Below, piece by piece: positions 1 to 9,051 of a stretch of 64,000 nt of DNA. The notes beneath the pieces were generated by a model that saw nothing but the letters and a program-made list of their open reading frames with translations, ran no database searches and was not told where the DNA came from. The stretch is taken from the NCBI GenBank assembly GCA_002316315.1, contig DCDG01000048.1, positions 124,614-188,613 of the forward strand, in the 5' to 3' direction. The DNA is from Candidatus Aminicenantes bacterium UBA1061. GTDB lineage: Bacteria > Acidobacteriota > Aminicenantia > Aminicenantales > Saccharicenantaceae. Position numbers and translations under genes: made by a program. Each line of letters begins with the position of its first letter. The first letter of the stretch is position 1.

Positions 1-246
1 GCGCTTCAAATATTCTGGCACAAGATTATCAAGGAGCGCATCTTTAATTTCTGCTGCAAACATTCTCGCTACCATTTCCCGGGGAGCGTGCCCTTGCCGG
101 AAACCAGGCAATCTAGCTTTCGAGACATAATTATTAACTGTCTTTTCATATTCTTTTTTAACTTCTTCCGGCGGGATGTTAACTTCAAGTTCCCGGACGA
201 CGGGACTGATAACTTTTAAACGTTCTTCAGGAGGATTCTGTTCCAT
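1..246 (-). CDS. tig: Trigger factor, N-terminal part (cut by window edge)
   Basis: This is the first 82 codons of a minus-strand gene starting at the ATG at 246 and running off the left edge. The protein begins MEQNPPEERLKV and contains GFRQGHAPREM at about residues 48-58, the GFRxGxxP ribosome-docking signature of trigger factor, the chaperone that binds the ribosome near the L23 exit site and shields nascent chains. The PPIase and C-terminal domains lie outside the window. It follows tRNA-Leu on the same strand with 77 nt between them. Identification rests on the docking signature and the typical N-terminal sheet pattern (VRELEVNIPPEEVKKEYEK). Confidence 0.88.
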   Translation of the reverse strand, partial: MEQNPPEERLKVISPVVRELEVNIPPEEVKKEYEKTVNNYVSKARLPGFRQGHAPREMVARMFAAEIKDALLDNLVPEYLKR

Positions 247-323
247 TTTTTCCCTTGTAACAAAAATTCAGGCCGCCATTACCTCTTGTTTTCCAGCTAA
301 AATCTCGACTGAAAAATTGGTAG

Positions 324-408
324 TGGGCAGAGCGGGAATCGAACCCGCACTCCTTATTCAGGAACTAGGTCCTAAGCCTAGTGCGTCTGCCAATTCCGCC
401 ACCTGCCC
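324..408 (-). tRNA. tRNA-Leu (anticodon UAG)
   Basis: An 85-nt class II tRNA on the minus strand. The acceptor arm GGGCAGG pairs with TCTGCCC (one G-T pair), the D-arm carries GGCGGAATTGGCAGACGC, the anticodon stem CTAGG/CCTAG encloses loop CTTAGGA with anticodon TAG, there is a long variable arm, and the T-arm is GCGGG-TTCGATT-CCCGC. The discriminator is A. CCA is not encoded (ACTA follows), so the 3' end must be added enzymatically. UAG reads CUN leucine codons. Confidence 0.95.
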
Positions 409-502
409 GAATATCAAAGAAAAATAACTGGATATTTCTAAAGAGCGGGCCCGGACAAGAAAGTTTAATACCACAGATTGAGCTTTTAGTCAATCTCCCG
501 GT

Positions 503-2341
503 CTATTTTATCAGCCTGCTGAGACGGTCAGCCAGGTTCCGATCAAGCCTCTGTAAAACTTTCAAAACTTCTCTGGCACTGTAATTATCATTCAGATTGA
601 TATAGATTATAGCCAGATTATACTGGGCCATAGGATCATCAGGCTTAAGTTTGACGCTTTGTTCCACATAGGGCAAGGCTTGTTCAAATTTCTTAAGGAG
701 CATATATTCCAGACCGCAGTTCAGCCAGCCGCTGGCGTCCTCCGGAGCAAGTTCAGTATATTTTTTAAAGGCCTCAGCTGCTTCCTGACGCCGGTTCATT
801 TTACCGTAAACCAGACCAAGGTTATACCAGGCAGAGGTATAATCATTTTTTAAAGCCAGACAGTCATTAATCGTTTTGGCGGCCTCTTCTAACCGGTTCA
901 ACTTAAAATACATGATGCCAAGGTTATAGACAGCCACTTCACTCTTCGGGTTTAATTCAATGATCTTTTTAACAGACTCCAGGGCATTTTCATACTGTCC
1001 CGCCTGGTCATACATCTGGATAATCTGATTGTAATAAAAAACAGCATCACGTGGGTTGAGTTCTATAAGTTTTTTATAAGCCTGTTCTGCCTCAGCATAC
1101 TGCTGATTAGCGGCCAGCAGCAAAGCCAGGTTGTAGTTGCTGTTGATATCTTCAGGTCTTAATTTCAGAGCCTGCCGGTAGGCGTCAATGGCCTTTCCTA
1201 TCTCGTTATTTTTCTGATAGGTCTGGGCCAGTTTGAACCAGCCATTCCAGGGACGTTCAGGCCCGGACTGAACATACTTGAGGTAATAGCTAGCCGCCTG
1301 GCCATAGGATTGGAGTTCTTCATAGGCCGAACCCAGCTCAAAAAAGGCCTCATTTGATTCCAGTCCGTGGGTCAGAGCTTTTTCCAGTAATTCAGCTGCC
1401 TCCTTAAAATTTTTCTGCCTGAGAAGATTTAAGCCCAGCCCATAAAGTCCCTGGGCATCGTCAGGCTTGATTTGAAGGGCACGACTATAGCTATTATAGG
1501 AATTAGCAAAATCACTCAGCTGATAATAGCAGCGGCCAAGACAGAGGTAAGCCTCGCCATCATCCGGTTTTAATTTCACGTATTTTTCAAAATAGCGAAT
1601 AGCTGCGGCTGGTTCATTTAGCAGACAGGCAGCCTTGCCCGCCAGATAACTCCCTTCTGACGTTTCAAAATAAATTTCTTTGCGAGCACTTTTTAAATCA
1701 AGACCCCGGTCAGACCGGGTAAGGGCCAAAAGCGACTCAACTGGCACCCCAAATTTGATACCAGACTCCAGCACCAGCGCCAGTCCAGCCACCTCGTTTT
1801 CATTATTAAAAATGGGTGCTCCGCTGGTTGGCTTCTCAAGACTCATGGAAATAGCCATTAGCTTTACCCTGTCTTTAATTAACTCCAGCCAGCCGCGCAT
1901 CTCACCTGAGGTAATTATTATCTGGCCGCTTACTTCAGCCAGGGCCGCCAGCGGCGCACCGGCACTCAGCTGATCGGACCTTCCCAGAGGCAGAGGCTTT
2001 ACATCTAGTTTGCCCTTCAGGCGGACCAGGGCCAGGTCATACTGGTGATCAACGGCCACCAAAGCTTCTACCCTTGAACTTTTACCTGAAGAACTGGTGA
2101 TCTCAGCTTCAGTTGCTTGAGAAACAAAATGATAGGGAATGGCTATCAAATTATCAGCCAGAGCCAGTCCACATCCCTCACCCACTCTGTTTTTATTATT
2201 ATCCCAAGCCAGTACAGTCACTACACCATTAGCATATTTGCCTAAGCTTTCTTCTGATGACTGCCCCTGAACATAAGCCTGGGCAGCCAGAACAGAAAAA
2301 AACACTATCAACAAAAACAAATGATAGTATTTTTTCATCAT
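503..2341 (-). CDS. Secreted trypsin-like protease domain fused to TPR array
   Basis: A 612-residue protein with an N-terminal signal peptide (MMKKYYHLFLLIVFFSVLAAQA). Residues about 35-210 have the fold pattern of a chymotrypsin/Deg-like protease: His in IPYHFVSQA, Asp in DHQYDLALVRL, and Ser in PTSGAPIFN. The last motif departs from the usual GNSGGP, so activity is uncertain although all three triad residues can be assigned. Residues about 225-610 are tandem TPR units (repeated pattern NxxxAxxNLGLxY...A...), expected to bind partners in the periplasm. It stands alone, divergent from the DUF2085 gene. A purely structural S1-like domain is an alternative reading. Confidence 0.75.
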   Translation of the reverse strand: MMKKYYHLFLLIVFFSVLAAQAYVQGQSSEESLGKYANGVVTVLAWDNNKNRVGEGCGLALADNLIAIPYHFVSQATEAEITSSSGKSSRVEALVAVDHQYDLALVRLKGKLDVKPLPLGRSDQLSAGAPLAALAEVSGQIIITSGEMRGWLELIKDRVKLMAISMSLEKPTSGAPIFNNENEVAGLALVLESGIKFGVPVESLLALTRSDRGLDLKSARKEIYFETSEGSYLAGKAACLLNEPAAAIRYFEKYVKLKPDDGEAYLCLGRCYYQLSDFANSYNSYSRALQIKPDDAQGLYGLGLNLLRQKNFKEAAELLEKALTHGLESNEAFFELGSAYEELQSYGQAASYYLKYVQSGPERPWNGWFKLAQTYQKNNEIGKAIDAYRQALKLRPEDINSNYNLALLLAANQQYAEAEQAYKKLIELNPRDAVFYYNQIIQMYDQAGQYENALESVKKIIELNPKSEVAVYNLGIMYFKLNRLEEAAKTINDCLALKNDYTSAWYNLGLVYGKMNRRQEAAEAFKKYTELAPEDASGWLNCGLEYMLLKKFEQALPYVEQSVKLKPDDPMAQYNLAIIYINLNDNYSAREVLKVLQRLDRNLADRLSRLIK

Positions 2342-2423
2342 GCCTCCTTCTATTCCTTCTGCTTTATATTTATATTATCCTTAAAGCTAAAGTCAACCTT
2401 ATTAACGCTGACAGCTGATTATA

Positions 2424-2918
2424 ATGAAAATATCTATCCGTTTCTGGTGGTTAATAACAATCATGTTGTCTGGTGCAATTCTGACTGGAATTTTTCTGGC
2501 ACCATGTCTTCAGTCCAGATGGCCAGTTCTCTCTGCCTTTATTTATGCCCTTTATTCCCCTCTATGCCATCAGCAACCAGGCAGAAGCTATTTTCTGGTC
2601 AGTCAGCAACTGGCTGTTTGCAGCCGTTGTTCTGGTATTTATGCCGGTTTCTTTTTGAGCACTCTTCTTTATCCCCTCTGGAGAAATAAATTGAAGAGCT
2701 GGCTGGAATCCAGGCCGGTTTTATTAGTTTTTCTTGCCCTGCCCATGGTTCTAGATTTTTTATTAAATATTTTCAGGCTCTGGGATAGTCCCCTGGTGAT
2801 AAAAAGCCTAACTGGTTTTGCCTGGTCAGGTTGCCTCCCCTTTTACTGGTTTAAGGCTCTTAAAGAACTTGGACAGTCGCATCCCAGGAAAGATTATATT
2901 TGCAAAAGTCGGTCTTAA
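2424..2918 (+). CDS. DUF2085-family membrane protein
   Basis: A 164-residue integral membrane protein of unknown function. It carries the DUF2085 hallmarks: CHQQPGRSYFL at about residues 51-61 and CSRCSGIYAGFF at about 72-83, within at least four hydrophobic segments. The conserved Cys residues could bind metal or form disulfides, but no activity is established for the family. It is followed 46 nt later by another small membrane protein on the same strand and may be cotranscribed with it and the lipid kinase. Confidence 0.75.
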   Translation: MKISIRFWWLITIMLSGAILTGIFLAPCLQSRWPVLSAFIYALYSPLCHQQPGRSYFLVSQQLAVCSRCSGIYAGFFLSTLLYPLWRNKLKSWLESRPVLLVFLALPMVLDFLLNIFRLWDSPLVIKSLTGFAWSGCLPFYWFKALKELGQSHPRKDYICKSRS

Positions 2919-2964
2919 TTCATAAAATTAAATGAGTTTTTAACCAGAATCGTTTGAGGTTATC

Positions 2965-3492
2965 ATGGAGAAAAAGCAGCCCGAATATTTTGTCCCGGCC
3001 TTAATCGGAGGAGCTCTGATGGGTGTGGCTTCAGCTATCCCCTTCATTAATTGTCTTTGCTGCCTGTGGGCAGTAGCTGGAGCTGGTCTCTCCTTCTATT
3101 TTTTAAATCAAAAAACAGCTTTCCCCCTGAAGTCCAGTGACGGCCTGCTGGTGGGGGCTCTGGCTGGAGTCTTTGGCGGCCTGATCAATGCGCTGCTAGA
3201 AATTCCTTTAAGCCCTTTATATATCAGAATTGGCCATAGATTTATGTCCAGCGCTTCCAAGTTCATGAAAGAGCTGCCACCAGGTTGGGAAGAGCTGCTG
3301 CAAATAAATTATCAGGGTCTCGATTTTCCCTCTATCCTCCTCAGCCTGCTATTATCCTGTCTGTTTTTTGCCTTTTTCGGGGCTCTGGGGGGATTGGTTG
3401 GTTATTCTTTATTCAAAAAGGAGCCGCCAAAGGAAATAAAGGATGAAACACAACTTCCTCAAAACCCAGGTGATAGTCAATCCAGCCTCTAA
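2965..3492 (+). CDS. Small glycine-rich membrane protein, function unknown
   Basis: A 175-residue protein with a short polar N-terminus and four predicted hydrophobic segments (about residues 10-30, 33-48, 60-80, 120-148), rich in Gly/Ala (ALIGGALMGVASAIP, GALAGVFGGLINALL). Two adjacent cysteines in the first helix region (CLCCLW) are notable. The C-terminal tail is charged and soluble. The last 50 nt overlap the start of the lipid kinase in a different frame, which suggests coexpression. I do not recognise a named family beyond a generic DUF-type membrane protein. Confidence 0.65.
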   Translation: MEKKQPEYFVPALIGGALMGVASAIPFINCLCCLWAVAGAGLSFYFLNQKTAFPLKSSDGLLVGALAGVFGGLINALLEIPLSPLYIRIGHRFMSSASKFMKELPPGWEELLQINYQGLDFPSILLSLLLSCLFFAFFGALGGLVGYSLFKKEPPKEIKDETQLPQNPGDSQSSL

Positions 3493-4387
3493 TCGCGGCC
3501 AGACCGGGCACCGCTGGGCAGAAATCAAGACAGTTCTAAAACATTTTTTAAAAGATTTTAAATATGATTTTACCGAGCGGCCGTTTCAGGCCATCGATTT
3601 AGCCAGAGATGCAATAAAGAACGGAGCAGATCTTCTTATCGGAGTCGGGGGTGATGGTACCGCTAATGAGATAGCCAATGGCTTTTTTGAACAGCAGAAA
3701 GTAATTAATCCAGAAGCTACCCTGGGATTGATTCCTTCCGGCACGGGTTGTGACTTTACCAGAAGTCTGAATATCCCCAGGAATCTTAAAAACGCCGTAA
3801 AATTTATTTCGGAGGCACCAGAGCAATCTATAGATGTAGGCCGAATAACGTATCAGGATGAAAATGGACAGCCAACCAGCCGCTATTTTTTAAATATTGC
3901 CGATTTTGGCCTCGGTGGTGAGGTCGTTCGTCAGGTCAACAGTCGCCGGCTGGAAAGAAGGGCTTCCAGTTATATCCTCTGTTTGCTTAATGCCATGCGA
4001 ACATATACAGGTCAACAGGTTAGTCTGACAGCTGATGATCATCAGGCGGCTTCTGGCCATTATTTGATCGGAGCAATAGCCAACGGGCGGATATTTGGTA
4101 AGGGTCTGAAGATAGCCCCTAAAGCCAGGCTAAACGACGGCCTGTTCGATCTTATTCTGGTTAAAAGCCTGTCATTCCTCGAATTCTGCCTTCACGGCTG
4201 GCAACTGGCCAATGGCAGTCATTTAAATTATCATAAGGTTACCTGGGGGCGCGGGCAGAAAATCGAAGTTTTTCCTTTGAGCCCGGAACCGGTTCTGATT
4301 GAAATAGATGGTGAGCAGGTTGGTCGTCTACCGGCTGCTTTTGAGATCGTTCCCTCTTCCCTTCAAGTTAAGGGCTTTCTGAAATAA
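3443..4387 (+). CDS. Diacylglycerol/lipid kinase family protein
   Basis: A 314-residue soluble kinase of the DagK/YegS/sphingosine-kinase family, which phosphorylates lipid alcohols such as diacylglycerol with ATP. It shows the N-terminal IVNPASNRGQTG motif at about residues 11-22, the nucleotide-binding GVGGDGTANEIANG near 64-77, and the IPSGTGCDFTRS segment near 99-110. The C-terminal beta-rich domain ends with EIDGEQVG, typical of YegS-like members. The start at 3443 overlaps the upstream membrane-protein gene by 50 nt, consistent with translational coupling. The exact lipid substrate cannot be told from sequence. Confidence 0.85.
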   Translation: MKHNFLKTQVIVNPASNRGQTGHRWAEIKTVLKHFLKDFKYDFTERPFQAIDLARDAIKNGADLLIGVGGDGTANEIANGFFEQQKVINPEATLGLIPSGTGCDFTRSLNIPRNLKNAVKFISEAPEQSIDVGRITYQDENGQPTSRYFLNIADFGLGGEVVRQVNSRRLERRASSYILCLLNAMRTYTGQQVSLTADDHQAASGHYLIGAIANGRIFGKGLKIAPKARLNDGLFDLILVKSLSFLEFCLHGWQLANGSHLNYHKVTWGRGQKIEVFPLSPEPVLIEIDGEQVGRLPAAFEIVPSSLQVKGFLK

Positions 4388-4393
4388 AAGGCG

Positions 4394-4423
4394 GGGCTGA
4401 AGCTCTGGCCCTCAATTTTTTTT
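4394..4423 (+). terminator. Possible intrinsic terminator between convergent genes
   Basis: A short GC stem (GGGCT with GGCCC) is followed by eight T residues at 4416-4423, directly after the lipid kinase stop. The stem is only five pairs including one G-T, so it is weak. The T-run also encodes the C-terminus of the convergent transglycosylase. Confidence 0.35.
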
Positions 4424-4975
4424 GGCTGGAAGATAGAAAGGATTGTTGGTCAAACAAAGCTGGCCATTTTCATCATAATAGCGATAAATAATCGTCTTAG
4501 TTCTTATGTAAGGATTTTTATATTCTATTTTTTTTAGATAATTTTTAGTTTCTGAATAAGGAGGAACTCCGTTATGTTTTTTGACTGCCTCTTGTCCGGC
4601 ATTATAGGCGGCTAGAACAAGATTTCTGTCACCCTTATATAATTTAACCAGATCCTTCAGGTATTTGACTCCGCCCTCAATATTCTGCTCAGGATCAAAA
4701 ACATTCATCACTCCATATTTTATGGCCGTATCCGGCATCAACTGCATTAAACCGAGTGCTCCCTTCTCAGAAATGGCAAATTGATTATAATTGGACTCAA
4801 CCTTGATGACAGCATGAATCAGTTCGGCTGGCAGACCATGTGCGGCAGCCTTTTTTTGTATCAGGGGATCATACCTGGTTTTTAAATCCTCCTGCCTGAC
4901 AGAAGCATCACCGCTCAACAATATGAGAAGAATACTGCCGACCAGGCTAATCAGCCTCACCCTTTTTCTATCCAT
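4412..4975 (-). CDS. Lytic transglycosylase (SLT domain)
   Basis: A 187-residue exported murein lytic transglycosylase. An N-terminal hydrophobic signal (residues 6-20) precedes an SLT/goose-lysozyme fold. The catalytic glutamate is E60 in VIKVESNYN, followed by SEKGALGLMQLMP (residues 69-81), NIEGGVKYLKDLV and AAYNAGQEAVKKHNGVPPYSET, which together are the diagnostic family motifs. The enzyme cleaves the MurNAc-GlcNAc bond with formation of 1,6-anhydro-MurNAc. The C-terminal 30 residues (IIYRYYDENGQLCLTNNP) resemble the DUF4124-like tail common in small SLT proteins. It lies 69 nt downstream of alaS on the same strand. Confidence 0.9.
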   Translation of the reverse strand: MDRKRVRLISLVGSILLILLSGDASVRQEDLKTRYDPLIQKKAAAHGLPAELIHAVIKVESNYNQFAISEKGALGLMQLMPDTAIKYGVMNVFDPEQNIEGGVKYLKDLVKLYKGDRNLVLAAYNAGQEAVKKHNGVPPYSETKNYLKKIEYKNPYIRTKTIIYRYYDENGQLCLTNNPFYLPAKKN

Positions 4976-5044
4976 TTTCAGCCTTTATAGCTTACTATTT
5001 ATAAGCTTTTTATTTTCACCTGACCATCACCTTTTGAGGTGATT

Positions 5045-7675
5045 TTACAGTAGCTTTTCAACCAGTTTTACCCCGGCCTTAAGGGCCTGGTCAATATTTT
5101 CAGGCCGGTTACCCCCTGCCTGGGCAAAATCAGGCCGGCCACCTCCACCACCCCCAATTACAGGCGCAATTTCTTTGATAATTTTATTAGCCTGAATTTT
5201 TTGCGTCAAATCAGCCGTAACGGCTATCACCAGCCAGGCCCGGCCTTCGACAGCTGAAGCCAGCGCGATCACTCCAGAACCAATCTTTTGCTTCAGTTGG
5301 TCAGCATAGTTTCTCAGGGCCTCCAGATCAATTTCCTCGACTCTCTGGCTGACAAATCTAATCCCTTTCATTTCTTTGATTTCAGGCGGATGGCTGGCTG
5401 GACTCAGCATCTTTCTTTTTAGTTTTCTTATTTCCTCATCTTTCTCATCAAGGCTGTTCAGCAATTTTTCTACTCTAAGGATAATTTCCTGACGACCTAC
5501 TTTTAAAAGCTTCTCCAGCTCTTTTAGATTTTTTTCGAGAGCCAGAACATAATTTAAGGCCTCTTCTCCGGTCAGGGCCTCAATTCTTCTCAGCCCGGCA
5601 GCCACACTCGATTCGCCTGTGATTTTGAATAAGCCAATTTCGCCTGTACTTCTGACATGAACCCCACCGCATAGTTCTTTGCTGAACTCACCGGCCTTAA
5701 CCAGTCTGACTTTTTCTCCATATTTTTCCTCAAAAATGGCCATAGCCCCTTCAGCCAGCCCTTCCTCCAGGCTGGTTACCATGATGGTCACCGGCAGGTT
5801 TTCCCTGATCTTCTCATTGACCAGTTTTTCCACCTCCTGGATTTCTTCTTCACTTAAAGGCGCAAAATGAGTAAAATCGAAACGCAATTTCCTGTCATCA
5901 ACTAAGGAGCCCGATTGCCGGACATGATCTCCGAGGATGTGCCTTAGAGCCGCATGAAGAAGATGGGTTGAGGTATGATTTCTGCTAATGGCCTTCCTTC
6001 TGGTTGAATCGACGACAGCTTCCACTTTTTGCCCTGGTCTAATTTCACCAGACAGCACTCGGACTTGATGAACAATGAGTTCCGGGATAGGTTTGAGTGT
6101 ATTCTTGACCACTCCGGAAAAACCGGAAGCTTTCAACAAGCCTTTATCGCCGACTTGGCCGCCGCTCTCCGCATAAAAAGGAGTTTCTGATAAAATTATT
6201 TCACCTTCCTCTTCTGCTTTTAGCTGCTCAACTGATTGTCCGCTCCGGATAATGGCCAGCACCTCAGACTCTTCCACTCTCTCCTTCTCATAAAAAACCG
6301 GATTGACCTTAAGCCGCTGGTATGCGTTATAGATTGATTTTTCTTTAGCCCTGGCCTCACCTTCCCAGGACCGTCTGGCTCTTTCTCTCTGATTTTCGAG
6401 CTCCTTCTGGAAACCGGCTTCATCCACCCCTAGATTTTTCTCTCTGGCCAGTTCCTGACAAAGATCGAGGGGAAAGCCAAAAGTATCATAGAGTTTAAAG
6501 ACCTTTTCTCCAGGTATGGTCCGGCTGCCAGCCATCCTGGCTTCCTCTGCATACTGCTCAAAGTACCTGAGCCCGGAATTTAGCGTCGAAGCAAATCGCT
6601 CTTCCTCAGCCAGACAGACCCGGCTGATATAAGGCAGGCTGGTCATAAGCTCAGGGTAAGGTTCACGCATTATATCGGCCACCGTACTGGCCAGACGGTA
6701 TAAAAACGGTTTATCAAGGCCAATCAGATTTCCCCGCCGGTAAGCCCGCCTGATCAGGCGCCTCAAAACATAGCCACGGCCTTCATTGGCTGGATTGGCT
6801 CCATCCCCGATGAGAAAAGTAATCGCCCTGATATGGTCAGCTATTATCCTTATGTAAACATCACTCTCCCCGCCAACCGGATAATCTTGTCCGCTTTCCT
6901 CACAAATGGCATTAATAATCGGGGTAAACAAGTCAGTCTCAAAATTGCTTCTTTTCCCCTGAAGGACAGCTGCCATGCGTTCCAGTCCCATGCCGGTGTC
7001 GATAGAAGGCTTCGGCAAGGGATTCATCCCGCCCTTTTCATCCTGGAAAAACTGCATAAAAACCAGGTTCCACAGTTCGATAAAGCGATCGCTGCTGGAG
7101 GCAATTAAGTCGGCCGGCAAGCCCTTTTCCAGATCTTCGCCCAGATCATAGTGAATTTCCGAGCAAGGACCGCAGGGACCTGTCTCGCCCATTGCCCAGA
7201 AATTATCTTTTTTACCAAAACGAAAAATCCTGGAGTCTGGCAGGCCTATCTCGTTGTGCCATAGATTGAAGGCCTCCTCATCCTCTTCATAAATGGTGAT
7301 ATAGAGTTTATCCGGCGGTAGACCAAAAACCCCGGTAACCAATTCCCAGGCAAAAGCAATAGCTTCTTTTTTAAAATAGTCTCCGAAGGAAAAATTGCCT
7401 AACATTTCAAAAAAAGTATGGTGCTTGGGTGTTCGTCCGACCTGCTCCAGATCGTTATGCTTACCACTTACCCTGAGACATTTCTGCGCAGATGTCGCCC
7501 GCTTATAACTTCTTTTTTCCAGCCCAAGAAAAATATTTTTGAACTGATTCATGCCGGCGTTGGTAAATAACAGCGTCGGGTCATCTTTTGGAATCAGAGA
7601 AGAACTCGGAATGATACGGTGATCCTTCTTTTCAAAGAAATCAAGAAAAGTTGTTCTGATCTCATTGGCTTTCAT
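5045..7675 (-). CDS. alaS: Alanyl-tRNA synthetase
   Basis: An 876-residue full-length AlaRS that charges tRNA-Ala. The class II catalytic domain opens with IRTTFLDFFEKKDHRIIPSSSLIP. The editing domain has the zinc motif HTSTHLLHA and, about 100 residues later, KELCGGVHVRSTGEIG. The C-terminal DHHA1/C-Ala domain ends with GGGGGGRPDFAQAGG. Length is usual for the family. It starts 5 nt after the pilT stop, so the two are almost certainly one transcript from the promoter at 9000-9028. Confidence 0.98.
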   Translation of the reverse strand: MKANEIRTTFLDFFEKKDHRIIPSSSLIPKDDPTLLFTNAGMNQFKNIFLGLEKRSYKRATSAQKCLRVSGKHNDLEQVGRTPKHHTFFEMLGNFSFGDYFKKEAIAFAWELVTGVFGLPPDKLYITIYEEDEEAFNLWHNEIGLPDSRIFRFGKKDNFWAMGETGPCGPCSEIHYDLGEDLEKGLPADLIASSSDRFIELWNLVFMQFFQDEKGGMNPLPKPSIDTGMGLERMAAVLQGKRSNFETDLFTPIINAICEESGQDYPVGGESDVYIRIIADHIRAITFLIGDGANPANEGRGYVLRRLIRRAYRRGNLIGLDKPFLYRLASTVADIMREPYPELMTSLPYISRVCLAEEERFASTLNSGLRYFEQYAEEARMAGSRTIPGEKVFKLYDTFGFPLDLCQELAREKNLGVDEAGFQKELENQRERARRSWEGEARAKEKSIYNAYQRLKVNPVFYEKERVEESEVLAIIRSGQSVEQLKAEEEGEIILSETPFYAESGGQVGDKGLLKASGFSGVVKNTLKPIPELIVHQVRVLSGEIRPGQKVEAVVDSTRRKAISRNHTSTHLLHAALRHILGDHVRQSGSLVDDRKLRFDFTHFAPLSEEEIQEVEKLVNEKIRENLPVTIMVTSLEEGLAEGAMAIFEEKYGEKVRLVKAGEFSKELCGGVHVRSTGEIGLFKITGESSVAAGLRRIEALTGEEALNYVLALEKNLKELEKLLKVGRQEIILRVEKLLNSLDEKDEEIRKLKRKMLSPASHPPEIKEMKGIRFVSQRVEEIDLEALRNYADQLKQKIGSGVIALASAVEGRAWLVIAVTADLTQKIQANKIIKEIAPVIGGGGGGRPDFAQAGGNRPENIDQALKAGVKLVEKLL

Positions 7676-7680
7676 TTAGT

Positions 7681-8844
7681 CTAACTTTCCTCTTCACCCC
7701 CTCTATCTGTTGACCCTATCCGTTCCACTTTGACCATTTCTTGCTCCATTTGCTCCAGAGCAATGTCCAGTGTGGACTGGACCCCCATGACCCTCAGTTT
7801 AAAAGCATCTGGGTTGGAAGAATATTTTATTCCCTGTTCAAAAGAGATATAGCCATCACGATAAAGCTGATATATAGATTGGTCGAAAGTTTGCATACCA
7901 TACTGGGAAACACCGGTAGCAATGGCGTCTCTGATAAAGCTGGTTTTATCCCTGTCGGTAATACATTCCTGAATGTAGGGTGTCGAGACCATGACCTCAA
8001 CTGCCGGCACCCGACCCTGTTCATCCATGCGTGGTACCAGGCGCATGGAGATAACAGCCTTAATAACGCTGGCCAGCTGCAATCTAACCTGCCGCTGGTG
8101 ATGCGGCGGAAAAGTTGAAATAATACGGTTAATGGTTTCAGGGGCATCAAGCGTATGGAGAGTGCTCAGAACAAGATGCCCGGTCTCTGCGGCCAGAAGT
8201 GCAGTTTCAATTGTTTCCAGGTCTCTCATTTCGCCTACCAGGATAACATCCGGGTCTTCACGGAGACAGGCTCGGAGGCCCCGGCTGAAACTCTGAACAT
8301 CCATGCCGATTTCCCTCTGGCTGATAATGCTCTTTTTATCCTTGTGAAGATATTCAATCGGATCTTCGATGGTAATAATGTTTTCACGCCGGTAGGCATT
8401 AATATAATCAATCATCGCTGCCAGGGTAGTAGTTTTCCCGCTACCTGTGGTGCCTGTCACCAGCACCAGGCCACGGGGTGAGAAAGCTATCTTTTCCAGA
8501 ATTTCTGGCAGCAGCAGCTCTCTAATTGATTTTACTTCCAGAGGAATTATTCTCAGGGCAACAGTCAGGCTATTCCGTTGATAAAAGACGTTTCCCCGAA
8601 ATCGACCAAAGCCAGGCAGGCTGTAAGCCAGATCGATATCAAATTCTTCTTTCAGTTTCTTTCTCTGAAAATCATTCAGGATTTGATTGGTCAGATCTTC
8701 TGTGTCAGACGAAGTCAACTTCGGGAAACCAACCAGTGGCACCAGCGTGCCATGAACCCTGATGGTTGGATGATTGCCCGCTTTCAGATGCAAATCCGAG
8801 GCATCACGTTCAATAGCAATTTTTAAAAGATCATCAACATTCAT
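7681..8844 (-). CDS. pilT: PilT/PilU-type pilus retraction ATPase
   Basis: A 387-residue secretion-superfamily ATPase. The start is set at 8844 because GGGAGGGAAAG immediately precedes that ATG; an upstream in-frame ATG at 8880 lacks a ribosome site. It has Walker A GTTGSGKT at residues 131-138, Asp box ITIEDPIEYLH, Walker B LREDPDVILVGEMRD and a His box (TGHLVLSTLHT). The C-terminal VSQYGMQTFDQSIYQLYRDG is characteristic of PilT/PilU rather than PilB. It would power type IV pilus retraction at the inner membrane. No other pil gene is in the window, so it is separated from the pilus cluster. PilT versus PilU cannot be decided here. Confidence 0.9.
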   Translation of the reverse strand: MNVDDLLKIAIERDASDLHLKAGNHPTIRVHGTLVPLVGFPKLTSSDTEDLTNQILNDFQRKKLKEEFDIDLAYSLPGFGRFRGNVFYQRNSLTVALRIIPLEVKSIRELLLPEILEKIAFSPRGLVLVTGTTGSGKTTTLAAMIDYINAYRRENIITIEDPIEYLHKDKKSIISQREIGMDVQSFSRGLRACLREDPDVILVGEMRDLETIETALLAAETGHLVLSTLHTLDAPETINRIISTFPPHHQRQVRLQLASVIKAVISMRLVPRMDEQGRVPAVEVMVSTPYIQECITDRDKTSFIRDAIATGVSQYGMQTFDQSIYQLYRDGYISFEQGIKYSSNPDAFKLRVMGVQSTLDIALEQMEQEMVKVERIGSTDRGGEEES

Positions 8845-8999
8845 CTTTCCCTCCCCTTGTTTTTGCATTATATAGTTCAAAATGGCTGTCCAGACATTCC
8901 CCCTTTTTACGAGGGATAGGCTGATACTTTCGTCTCGACTTGTAGCTAGTTTCTATCCGCCAGCTCGGTTTCGTCACTTTAAAACCTGATTTTGTTTTC

Positions 9000-9028
9000 A
9001 TACTATATCAGTCAAATTTCAAAGTCAA
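9000..9028 (-). promoter_or_regulatory. Sigma-70-type promoter for pilT-alaS
   Basis: On the minus strand a -35 TTGACT (9028-9023) is separated by 17 nt from a -10 TAGTAT (9005-9000). A second TTGACT lies inside the spacer. It leaves a roughly 150-nt leader before pilT containing the hairpin GGTTT/AAACC and a longer stem GGATAG/CTATCC. Confidence 0.5.
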
Positions 9029-9051
9029 TTTAAAGCTAAGTCCTTACCTCT

